DNA of 6,759 nt from Phytoactinopolyspora endophytica (GCF_004138495.1 NZ_ML142854.1:114018-120776), one strand, 5' to 3'. Shown: positions 1-5,915, numbered from the stretch's first letter. Translations and numbers: made by a program. Notes: generated from the sequence alone by a model not told the origin.

Positions 1-777
1 CAGGAGAGCGACGTGCTCGGCGTCGACCACCGCGATCGGCCCGTGCCGCAGGTCTGCGTAGGAGAGTCCGCGGACCGGGCGGAGACATGTCTCCTCGATC
101 TTCAGCGCAGCTTCCAGCGCTGTGCCGAAGACGATCCCACGGCCACTGACCAGTGCTTCCGCAGTGGAGGCGAGCCGTTCGGCGGCCTCGTCCACACCGG
201 CTCGCCGGGTGATGAGCCGCTCCACCTCCGCGGGGACCCGGTCCAGGTCCGCGTCGAGAGCTTCCGGGTCGGGTGCCATGGCTGAGGCCAGCACGGCCAT
301 CGCGGCCAGCTGTGCCGTGTAGGACTTGGTGGCGGGGACCGCGAGCTCGGCACCGGCCTGGGTCACGAGCGCGACGTCGGCGGCTCCGGCCAGGGAACTG
401 CCGCCGTCGTTCGTCACTGCGACGGTGCGCGCACCGCGGCCGGCCGCCCATTCCTGCGTCTCGACGATCTCCTGTGTCTCACCGGACTGCGAGACGCACA
501 CCACCAGCGCCTCCGAGAGGTCGAGCTCGGCATGGTAGTGCGTGGCGACACTGGGAGCCGCAAGACCGCTGGCCAGACCGGCATGGACCTCGAGCAGGTA
601 GCGGCCGTAGACGGCGGCGTTGTCCGACGATCCGCGGGCGACGAAGAGGACTACGCGGCGATCGGTGGCGATTTTGCGCAGAGCTGTGCGCTGCGGCCGG
701 AGAGACTGGATGGTCCGGGCCAGAGCGGCCGGCTGTTCGGCGATCTCCCGGGCCATCGTTGTCGCGGTCTGGTTCAC
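1..777 (-). CDS. Tandem SIS-domain sugar-phosphate isomerase/deaminase (GlmS isomerase-like), 3' end outside window
   Basis: The visible 259 residues resemble the isomerase half of GlmS and the related NagB-II/AgaS/FrlB group, cytoplasmic enzymes that act on amino-sugar phosphates. First SIS domain: FVARGSSDNAA (residues 46-55), SQSGETQE (96-103) and PATKSYTAQL (148-157), the usual phosphosugar-binding loops. The second SIS domain starts near residue 195, with ALKIEE (224-229) and LRHGP (243-247). These match the positions of the GlmS isomerase glutamate and histidine. There is no N-terminal glutamine-amidotransferase domain, so a true GlmS synthase is unlikely; a glucosamine-6-phosphate deaminase or fructosamine-type enzyme is more likely. 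About 80-100 C-terminal residues should lie beyond the left edge. Start: GTG at 777-775 follows GAGAGGA (789-783) with 5 bases between. An in-frame ATG at 756-754 is possible but has no comparable RBS. The gene is divergent from a HutC-type regulator, which probably controls it. Family certain, substrate not. Confidence 0.9.
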   Translation of the reverse strand, partial: MNQTATTMAREIAEQPAALARTIQSLRPQRTALRKIATDRRVVLFVARGSSDNAAVYGRYLLEVHAGLASGLAAPSVATHYHAELDLSEALVVCVSQSGETQEIVETQEWAAGRGARTVAVTNDGGSSLAGAADVALVTQAGAELAVPATKSYTAQLAAMAVLASAMAPDPEALDADLDRVPAEVERLITRRAGVDEAAERLASTAEALVSGRGIVFGTALEAALKIEETCLRPVRGLSYADLRHGPIAVVDAEHVALL

Positions 778-869
778 GTAGTTCCTCTCACACGGCTGGA
801 CGGGAACCTCAAGGCCGGCTCGGTTCTCCAGGCTGTGGTCATCCGATGCAGGTTATCCAGGCCAGAAGC

Positions 870-898
870 TTGACATCGGTACTGCCACGCATCATCGT
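870..898 (+). promoter_or_regulatory. Candidate promoter for the GntR regulator gene
   Basis: A perfect TTGACA hexamer lies at 870-875. Seventeen bases downstream, CATCGT (893-898) is a poor -10 (A2, T3 and T6 of TATAAT match). If used, transcription would start near 905, giving a leader of about 130 bases that contains the operator-like site at 920-937 and the hairpin at 954-987. The -35 match is seen directly; promoter activity is inferred. No convincing minus-strand promoter for the SIS gene was found; a TAACCT hexamer on that strand, just downstream, lacks a good -35. Confidence 0.35.
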
Positions 899-919
899 AA
901 AGGGCACCAGCTTGTCAGA

Positions 920-937
920 ACCAGTACAGACCACTGG
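920..937. promoter_or_regulatory. Candidate GntR/HutC operator, similar to the DasR dre site
   Basis: ACCAGTACAGACCACT (920-935) matches the commonly quoted DasR-responsive consensus, ACTGGTCTAGACCACT and variants, fully over the AGACCACT half and weakly over the other half. The site also holds an exact inverted repeat, CCAGT (921-925) and ACTGG (933-937), separated by 7 bases. It lies between a sugar-phosphate SIS gene and a HutC-family regulator, where such an operator would be expected. The repeat is seen directly. Binding by the neighbouring regulator, or by a DasR homologue elsewhere in the genome, is inferred. Confidence 0.4.
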
Positions 938-953
938 CGGGGGCGGTGCGGAC

Positions 954-987
954 CAGATTCCGTGTCACCAGGCTGTCGCGGAATCTG
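954..987. repeat. Perfect 9-bp inverted repeat in the gntR leader
   Basis: CAGATTCCG (954-962) and CGGAATCTG (979-987) are exact reverse complements with a 16-base spacer. In RNA they could form a 9-bp stem 51 bases upstream of the regulator's ATG. No T-run follows, so it is not a standard terminator. It may be an operator for a dimeric regulator or a leader hairpin; neither role can be settled here. Confidence 0.5.
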
Positions 988-1038
988 AGGCGGATCGACC
1001 GTGCCCGGCTGGAACTCGTCGCCGGGAGGGGGAACGAA

Positions 1039-1776
1039 ATGAACGTCGTCGATGGTCCAGTACCCAAGCATCGTCAGCTGCGGGACATCTTGCTCGCGAT
1101 GGTGGAGGGCGAGCTCGTGCCCGACGCTCCGATCCCATCCGAGCGTGAGCTGGTGCAGAGGTTCGGCGTCAGCCGGGCCACCGTGCGGGAGGCGGTGGGC
1201 CGGCTCGTCTCCGAGGGCCGGCTGTATCGCGTGCGTGGCAAGGGGACGTTCGTCGCGGCGCCCAAGGTCGAGTCGCAGATGCACCTGGCCTCCTTCACCG
1301 AGGACATGCGGCGGCGGGGGCACAAACCGTCCACGGTGGTGCTCGGGGCGGATGAGACCGTAGCCCCGCCACCGGCCCGGGCAGCGCTCGGCCTCGACGT
1401 CACGGACCGCGCGTTCCGTATCGAGCGATTGCGTTCGGCGGACGGCGCGCCGATGGCCCACGAGGTCTCCTGGCTCCCTGCATCGCCACTGCCAGACCTG
1501 CTGGAACGCGACCTGATGAGCTCGATCTACTCGATCCTCGCGCACGACTACGGGCGGGTCCTGGACTCCGCCGCCCAGACGGTATGGGCTGAAGGAGCAG
1601 ACCCGCTGCGCGCCCGGCTGCTGCGCGTGCCGCCCGCCGCTCCGCTCCTGGTCTTCCGCAAGACGTCCTATGCGTCCGGACGCCCGATGGAGCACGTGAC
1701 ATCCTGGTACCGCGCCGACCGTTACCAGGTGCACATGACGTTGGACAGCGCCCTACACGGACACCGCCCAGCGTAG
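1039..1776 (+). CDS. GntR-family transcriptional regulator, HutC subfamily (wHTH + UTRA)
   Basis: A 245-residue cytoplasmic DNA-binding regulator of normal HutC/DasR/NagR length. Residues 8-75 form the winged helix, with IPSERELVQRFGVSRATVREA (32-52) as the helix-turn-helix and RVRGKGTFV (64-72) as the wing. Residues 83-235 form the UTRA ligand domain: LASFTEDMRRRG (83-94), ERLRSADGAPMAHEVSWLP (129-147) and a C-terminal GRPMEHVTSWYRADRY strand pair (214-229). UTRA domains in this family often sense phosphorylated amino sugars, which fits the divergent SIS gene, but the ligand is inferred. Start chosen at ATG 1039 because GGGAGGGGGA (1024-1033) sits 5 bases upstream. An in-frame GTG at 946 would add 31 basic residues, lacks an RBS and would run through the operator-like region. 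Autoregulation is plausible. A distant DasR/NagR relative is possible, but orthology is not shown. Confidence 0.92.
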   Translation: MNVVDGPVPKHRQLRDILLAMVEGELVPDAPIPSERELVQRFGVSRATVREAVGRLVSEGRLYRVRGKGTFVAAPKVESQMHLASFTEDMRRRGHKPSTVVLGADETVAPPPARAALGLDVTDRAFRIERLRSADGAPMAHEVSWLPASPLPDLLERDLMSSIYSILAHDYGRVLDSAAQTVWAEGADPLRARLLRVPPAAPLLVFRKTSYASGRPMEHVTSWYRADRYQVHMTLDSALHGHRPA

Positions 1777-1810
1777 AAACAGCCTCCGGAACCGTGAGAA
1801 GCTGGCACTC

Positions 1811-2851
1811 ATGGGCTTTTTCCGACGTAAGACCGCCCGTGCGGTCGATCCGCGGCCTGCCATCGCTGACTTCTGGTCGTGGTGGGCCGCGCACCGGGGG
1901 GACGTCGTCAAAGCGGTCGATGAGGACCGCACCGATGACGCACTGAGAATGCTCCAGCCGCTGGTGGCGGCTATCGACGCCCGCCTGAGCTGGCAGATCG
2001 TCGGCAGCCGTGGCAAGAGGTTCGCGCTCGTCGTGTCCAGTGCCGGTGAATCGGACCTGCGCAGCGTCGCCGAGCGGTGGCTGCTGGCGGCGCCGGACGA
2101 CGGCGATGTCGAGTTTCTCTCCAGCCGGCAGCGCGACCCCGCTGTCTTCGAGTCGTCGACGCTGAAGGTCGACGACTACGACTTCGACATGAGCGAGCTA
2201 GAGGTCGGTGCCCGGGTGGACACCGCTTCGAACAAGGTCGACGTCGCGGTCTATCATCCACTGTTCACGCTGGTCGACCATGACCACCGGCTCCAGGTCG
2301 CGTTCGTCGGGCTCGACGCCGCGCTCGGCGAGACAGGCGTCGAGCGCTGGATCGGCTCCGTCGACGTCTCCGTCGACAAGCCGCTCGACTCGATCGCGAT
2401 GGCCTCGCTCAGCGAGGTCGTGGACCAGCTGGGATCCGCAGGCAGCGGGGAGTGGGCGGCGATGGAAGGCAGAGGGCCGCGGGGTCCCGTCTTCGCCATC
2501 ATCCGCAGGGCGGTGGGGCGGCATACCCACCCGCTCGCCGATACGCACATCGCGGTCGTTCTGGAGTACGACGCCGCCGGGAACGGCATGCCATCCGACC
2601 CGTCGATCTCCAACGACATCGAGGAGCTCGAAGGCAAGGTCGTCGACGCGTGGGGAGGCGAAGGGCCGCGGGTCGTCCATGTGGGACATGTCACGGGTGG
2701 CGGGCAGGTTGTCGCGCATTTCTACGTGGACGGGCTGGAGGTCGACGCGGACGCGGTAAGACCCGTTCTCAGCGGCTGGAGCCGTGGGAAGACGTCGACG
2801 GCCAAGTCACACGACCCGCAATGGGAACACGTCGCACCTTTCATGCGCTAG
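1811..2851 (+). CDS. Protein of unknown function with DUF695-like C-terminal domain
   Basis: A 346-residue, acidic, probably cytoplasmic protein with no signal peptide or membrane segment. The N-terminal module has FWSWWAAHRGDVV (21-33), a strand-rich stretch LSWQIVGSRGKRFALVVSS (59-77) and RWLLAAP (89-95). It resembles a widespread uncharacterised family that begins with an FW-x-WF box and continues to about residue 205. The C-terminal module (about 224-346) looks like DUF695: HIAVVLEYDAAGNGMPS (246-262), an IEELEGKVVDAW helix (270-281), HVGHVTGGGQVVAHFY (290-305) and a terminal DPQW (335-338). Both assignments are from pattern memory. Function is unknown and no catalytic set was recognised. 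ATG 1811 is preceded by GAGAAG (1796-1801) with 9 bases between. The gene starts 34 bases after the GntR stop with no visible terminator, so cotranscription is possible. Real coding is supported by length, GC-rich third positions and domain-like structure. Confidence 0.85.
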   Translation: MGFFRRKTARAVDPRPAIADFWSWWAAHRGDVVKAVDEDRTDDALRMLQPLVAAIDARLSWQIVGSRGKRFALVVSSAGESDLRSVAERWLLAAPDDGDVEFLSSRQRDPAVFESSTLKVDDYDFDMSELEVGARVDTASNKVDVAVYHPLFTLVDHDHRLQVAFVGLDAALGETGVERWIGSVDVSVDKPLDSIAMASLSEVVDQLGSAGSGEWAAMEGRGPRGPVFAIIRRAVGRHTHPLADTHIAVVLEYDAAGNGMPSDPSISNDIEELEGKVVDAWGGEGPRVVHVGHVTGGGQVVAHFYVDGLEVDADAVRPVLSGWSRGKTSTAKSHDPQWEHVAPFMR

Positions 2852-2884
2852 AACGTGTAATCCGGGTCGGCCCTATCGTTCGCG

Positions 2885-2890
2885 TAGAAT
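2885..2890 (+). promoter_or_regulatory. Candidate -10 element upstream of nhaA
   Basis: TAGAAT matches the actinobacterial TAnnnT -10 pattern and lies 73 bases before the nhaA ATG, in the 111-base gap after the DUF695-like gene. No good TTGACA-like -35 is found 16-18 bases upstream (the region reads CCGGGT). The rest of this gap shows no strong hairpin or terminator. Confidence 0.25.
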
Positions 2891-2962
2891 CGCCAACGGG
2901 TGTGCCGGGAAGTCTGGTCGGCGGTCGGTTGTCAGTGATGCTCAAGCCAAGCTGAAGGTGGT

Positions 2963-4303
2963 ATGCCCGTGACTCGCCCTGCCTCTCGACTGTTCGGTCG
3001 GATCCCGTGGCCGGAGGCGCGGTACCTGTCGTCCATCATGCGCAGCGAGACGACAGGTGGTTTCCTCATGCTGGGAGCCGCTGTCCTTGCCCTGGTGTTG
3101 GCGAACGTCGCATCAGGCTCATACGCGTCACTCTCCGAGACCACGTTCGGGCCCTCCGCCCTCCATCTCGACCTGGACCTGGCTCACTGGGCGGCCGACG
3201 GGTTGCTGGCCATCTTCTTCCTGGTCGTCGGGCTGGAGCTCAAACGCGAGCTCATCGTGGGCAGCTTGCGCAAACCCGCGGCGGCGGCGTTGCCGATCGT
3301 GGCCGCGGTATGCGGCATGATCGGCCCCATCCTCGTCTTCACCGTGATCAACGTGGTCGGCGACGGAGACATGCGGGGCTGGGCGGTGCCCACCGCCACC
3401 GACATCGCGTTCGCACTGGCGGTGCTCGCCGTGATCGGGTCGAGGCTCCCGGCGGCGCTGCGCGCATTCCTTCTCACGCTCGCGGTCGTCGACGACCTAT
3501 TGGCCATCACCATCATCGCGGTGGCCTTCACCTCCGGTTTGGAGTTGCTTCCCCTGGCCGGTGCCGTGGCCATCCTGGTGGTCTACTACCTGATGCAGCG
3601 GCGCGACGTCGGTGCGTGGTGGATCTACGTCCCGATGGGCGTCGTCGCCTGGGCGCTGACCCACGAGAGCGGCATTCACGCCACCGTCGTGGGTGTGGCG
3701 TTCGGTCTGCTGACCAGGGCGCACCATCGTGAAGGGGAACATGAGGCTCCGGCGGAGCGGGTGGAGCACCAGATCCGCCCGTACTCGGCCGTCATCTGCG
3801 TTCCCATCTACGCGTTCTTCGCGGCCGGTGTCGCGGTGTCGGGTGAAGCGCTGCGTGAGACTTTCACCGAGCCGCTCGCGTTGGGTGTCACGCTCGGGTT
3901 GGTGCTCGGGAAGGGCGTAGGCATCGTCCTCGGCACGTTCCTGGCCGCGAAGTTCTCGCGTGCCCAGCTCAGCGACCGGCTGGCGTGGAGCGACATCCTC
4001 GGGCTCGGGTTGCTCGCCGGCATCGGGTTCACGGTGTCCCTGCTCATCGGGGAGCTGGCGTTCCGGGGCGAGGAAGAGCTGATCGACATGGTGAAGATGG
4101 CCGTACTGATCGGTTCGGTGCTGTCGGCGCTGCTGGCCATGGTGGTCCTCGGTGCGCGCAACCGGGCCTACCGCCTCATCGACGAAGAGGAGTCGAGGGA
4201 CAGCAACGGCGACGGTATCCCGGACGTGTACCAGGAAGAGGCCCAAACCGAGACACCGCAGGACGCTCGCTCGAAGGTTTCGGACCCGGATTCCGGCACG
4301 TAG
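2963..4303 (+). CDS. nhaA: Na+/H+ antiporter NhaA with calcium-loop-like C-terminal tail
   Basis: An electrogenic Na+/H+ antiporter of the inner membrane that exports Na+ in exchange for protons in pH and salt homeostasis. The 446 residues exceed E. coli NhaA (388), mostly because of a long hydrophilic tail after about residue 398. About 12 hydrophobic segments span residues 33-398. Key motifs: RSETTGGFLML (27-37), PTATDIAFAL (143-152; T146 and D147 match E. coli T132/D133), VVDDLL (175-180; D177/D178 match the D163/D164 ion site), SGIHATV (236-242; H239 matches H225) and LGKGVGI (315-321; K317 matches K300). The tail contains DSNGDGIPDVYQEE (413-426), like a thrombospondin type-3 or EF-hand calcium loop. 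ATG 2963 lies 1 base after AAGGTGG (2955-2961); in-frame GTG 2969, with 7 bases of spacing, may be the real start and costs only two codons. Upstream and downstream gaps of 111 and 126 bases suggest its own transcript. Confidence 0.97.
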   Translation: MPVTRPASRLFGRIPWPEARYLSSIMRSETTGGFLMLGAAVLALVLANVASGSYASLSETTFGPSALHLDLDLAHWAADGLLAIFFLVVGLELKRELIVGSLRKPAAAALPIVAAVCGMIGPILVFTVINVVGDGDMRGWAVPTATDIAFALAVLAVIGSRLPAALRAFLLTLAVVDDLLAITIIAVAFTSGLELLPLAGAVAILVVYYLMQRRDVGAWWIYVPMGVVAWALTHESGIHATVVGVAFGLLTRAHHREGEHEAPAERVEHQIRPYSAVICVPIYAFFAAGVAVSGEALRETFTEPLALGVTLGLVLGKGVGIVLGTFLAAKFSRAQLSDRLAWSDILGLGLLAGIGFTVSLLIGELAFRGEEELIDMVKMAVLIGSVLSALLAMVVLGARNRAYRLIDEEESRDSNGDGIPDVYQEEAQTETPQDARSKVSDPDSGT

Positions 4304-4315
4304 CGGGTCACCGAG

Positions 4316-4330
4316 GCGAGGCACGCTCGC
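4316..4330 (+). terminator. Weak hairpin after nhaA, possible terminator
   Basis: GCGAG (4316-4320) and CTCGC (4326-4330) can form a 5-bp stem with a 5-base loop, 12 bases after the nhaA stop. It is followed by TGTTCTC, which is only mildly T-rich. Such short GC hairpins are common by chance in this base composition. Confidence 0.2.
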
Positions 4331-4361
4331 TGTTCTCGAGTCTATGTCCGTCCAGTGCGGG

Positions 4362-4367
4362 TACAGT
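4362..4367 (+). promoter_or_regulatory. Candidate -10 element for the holin-like/ephE pair
   Basis: TACAGT fits TAnnnT and lies 62 bases before the ATG of the holin-like gene. The hexamers 17-18 bases upstream (AGTCTA, GAGTCT) are not good -35 boxes. The gap from 4304 to 4429 contains nothing else recognisable except an RBS, GGAG, at 4421-4424. Confidence 0.25.
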
Positions 4368-4429
4368 CATCCGTGAGCGTAGCTTCGCCACGCGTATTCG
4401 ATGTCTGAAATGCAAAAACGGGAGAAGGC

Positions 4430-4858
4430 ATGGTGACCGGGCCGGGTACCAACGGCATGGAGACTGTCGGTGAGACATCCCAGGCGTCCATCGGACAGCT
4501 CGTCGCCGCGGTCAGGGAAGACGTCACAGGTCTGATCAAGGATGAGGTCGACCTTGCTAAGGCGGAGCTCCGCGAGGACTTAAAGTCAGCCGGCATCGGT
4601 GGCGTGCTGGTAGCTGCCGCCGGTGTGCTCGTCTTTCTGGCGGTCGTCTTGTTGTCGGTGGCCCTCGCTTACGGGGTCTCCGCGCTCGGACTCGCCGCAG
4701 GGTGGGCATTCCTGATCGTCGCGGTCTTCTATCTCGTGGTCGCAGGAGCTCTCGGGCTATGGGCCAAGGCACGGTTCGGCTCTGTGAAGGGGCCGAAGCG
4801 GGCTCAGGCGGCGGCCCGCCAGGCCGTGCACGCTCTGCGTGCGACGTCCGCGTCGTGA
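4430..4858 (+). CDS. Holin-like two-helix membrane protein (actinobacterial Holin-X/phage_holin_3_6 type)
   Basis: A 142-residue membrane protein. An N-terminal amphipathic helix, SIGQLVAAVREDVTGLIKDE (20-39) continuing through DLAKAELREDLKSAG (41-55), is followed by two hydrophobic helices at about 57-86 and 90-113 joined by a short turn, then a basic cytoplasmic tail (114-142). This is the layout of the Putative Actinobacterial Holin-X family. Those proteins are mostly chromosomal, and holin activity has rarely been tested, so the name is structural only. No phage genes are nearby. ATG 4430 follows GGGAG (4420-4424) with 5 bases between. GTG 4433 is the next codon and an alternative start. 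The stop TGA shares bases with the GTG start of the next gene, so the two are almost certainly translated from one mRNA and probably work together. Confidence 0.88.
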   Translation: MVTGPGTNGMETVGETSQASIGQLVAAVREDVTGLIKDEVDLAKAELREDLKSAGIGGVLVAAAGVLVFLAVVLLSVALAYGVSALGLAAGWAFLIVAVFYLVVAGALGLWAKARFGSVKGPKRAQAAARQAVHALRATSAS

Positions 4859-5772
4859 CCGCGCCAGCGTTGCTCCACGACGTCGTCGAGGTTCCCGGAC
4901 CGTGGACTCATAGGCGGATCTCGGCGAACGGTGCGCAGTTCCACGTGGCCGAGCTCGGCCATGGCCCCTTGGTGCTCTTCCTCCACGGTTTCCCGGAGTT
5001 CTGGTGGGCGTGGCGGCATCAGATGCCCAAGATCGCCGACGCCGGCTGGCGAGTGGTCGCGATGGATCTGCGTGGCTACGGCGGTAGCGACAAGCCGCCG
5101 CGTGGCTACGACCCGCTGACGTTCGCGGCGGACATCACCGGTGTGATCCAGTCCATAGGCGAGCGGCAGGCCGTGCTCGTCGGCCATGGCTGGGGCGCGT
5201 ACGGAGCCTGGACGGCCGCGTCCTTCCGGCCCGCGCATGTGCGAGGGCTGGCCGCGTTGTCGATGCCACATCCGTTGGTCCTGCGACGGCACATGCTCAA
5301 AGGAGGCATCGCCCGCCACGGCTCCCTCTTGGCCTCCCAGGTCCCGTTCGTCCCCGAGCGACGGCTGGTCGCCGACGACGGCATCCGTGTCGAGCAGCTG
5401 CTGCGGCGCTGGACGTCGCCGTCGAGCCCGTTTCCCGACGAAGAAACCGGCGCCCGCTACAGCGAGGCGATGCGGATCTGGCCCGCCTCGCATTGCGCCC
5501 TGGAGTACCAGCGATGGGCCGTCCGGTCCCTCTTCCGTTCCAACGGCCGGAGATTCTCCAGGCGTCTGGAGAGGCAGCCGATCGCCGCGCCGGTTCTGCA
5601 GATCCATGGTGGTGCCGACCGGCAGCACACCTCGCAACTAGTGGCATCCTCCCGGCATCATGTCGCGGGGCGCCATCAATGGTTGCAGCTTGAGAACGTC
5701 GGTCATTTCCCACACGAAGAGTCCCCGGACCTCGTCACCGACACTCTCGTCGAGTGGCTCCGCACGGTCTGA
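4855..5772 (+). CDS. ephE: EphE-like alpha/beta-hydrolase fold protein with glycine at the nucleophile position
   Basis: A 305-residue cytosolic protein of the epoxide-hydrolase branch of the alpha/beta-hydrolase fold. Visible elements: the oxyanion-hole segment LFLHGFPEFWWAWRHQ (41-56), MDLRGYGGSDKPPRGYD (70-86), the nucleophile elbow VGHGWGAYGAW (109-119), a cap region with ALEYQRWAVRSLFR (215-228), acid Asp255 in IHGGAD and His284 in NVGHFPHEE. In active relatives the elbow reads G-H-[DS]-W-G; here codon 112 (5188-5190, GGC) gives glycine, so epoxide hydrolysis by the normal mechanism should be impossible. EphE (Rv3670) of M. tuberculosis is the likely orthologue, from remembered DLRGYGGSDKPPRGYD and ALEYQRWAVRS motifs and the MarP neighbour. 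The start is GTG 4855, which overlaps the holin-like stop by 4 bases as GTGA. Longer in-frame starts (for example ATG 4702) lie inside the membrane-protein gene. There is no strong RBS, so translational coupling is likely. Confidence 0.88.
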   Translation: MTAPALLHDVVEVPGPWTHRRISANGAQFHVAELGHGPLVLFLHGFPEFWWAWRHQMPKIADAGWRVVAMDLRGYGGSDKPPRGYDPLTFAADITGVIQSIGERQAVLVGHGWGAYGAWTAASFRPAHVRGLAALSMPHPLVLRRHMLKGGIARHGSLLASQVPFVPERRLVADDGIRVEQLLRRWTSPSSPFPDEETGARYSEAMRIWPASHCALEYQRWAVRSLFRSNGRRFSRRLERQPIAAPVLQIHGGADRQHTSQLVASSRHHVAGRHQWLQLENVGHFPHEESPDLVTDTLVEWLRTV

Positions 5773-5787
5773 ATAGACGCGACGGAA

Positions 5788-5900
5788 GGCGAGAGCCGGA
5801 TTTCTTCGGAGCGATCTTCGGTCGGCGGCAGCTCGACGCAACCAGCAGAGGAAGCCACTCCGCCGACCGCGTGAGAGCGAGAAGAAAATCGGCCCTCGCC
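5788..5900. repeat. Nested inverted repeat between convergent ephE and marP (possible bidirectional terminator)
   Basis: Outer arms at 5788-5807 and 5881-5900 are reverse complements at 17 of 20 positions, and one mismatch is a G-U pair; the ends read GGCGAG and CTCGCC. Inside them, CGGTCGGCGG (5819-5828) and CCGCCGACCG (5860-5869) form a perfect 10-bp inverted repeat around a 31-base loop. It fills most of the 143-base gap between two convergent genes, where transcripts from both strands must end. The arms carry short T-rich stretches (ATTTCTT on plus, ATTTTCTT on minus) but no classic T-run after a tight hairpin. A structured bidirectional terminator is the simplest reading; a small MITE-like relic is an alternative. 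Confidence 0.55.
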
Positions 5901-5915
5901 CCACCTCACGACGGA

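Noticed and set aside
946..1038. N-terminal extension of the GntR regulator from GTG 946
   Set aside because: No RBS, an Arg-rich extension unlike HutC proteins, and the segment contains the 954-987 inverted repeat; ATG 1039 has a strong RBS.
273..1148. 291-codon plus-strand reading frame
   Set aside because: It is antisense to the SIS gene and crosses the divergent control region. Its product is Arg/Pro-rich low complexity, typical of a GC-rich shadow frame.
892..1734. 280-codon minus-strand frame opposite gntR
   Set aside because: No recognisable domain, whereas the plus-strand product has clear wHTH and UTRA motifs.
2852..2962. Terminator or small RNA between the DUF695-like gene and nhaA
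   Set aside because: Only scattered GGTCGG repeats and 3-4 bp hairpins were found; nothing beyond a candidate -10 can be supported.
3497..4324. 275-codon minus-strand frame opposite nhaA
   Set aside because: Shadow of a certain gene; charged composition rich in Arg, His, Gln and Glu and no RBS or family features.
4702..4854. N-terminal extension of the EphE-like protein from ATG 4702
   Set aside because: It would overlap the holin-like gene by 157 bases and adds a low-complexity Arg/Gly segment; GTG 4855 begins where the family similarity begins.
4430..4858. Prophage lysis gene
   Set aside because: The holin-like family is common on actinobacterial chromosomes, and no endolysin, integrase, att site or other phage gene is present.
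4804..5637. 277-codon minus-strand frame opposite ephE
   Set aside because: Shadow frame; the plus strand carries conserved hydrolase motifs along its whole length.
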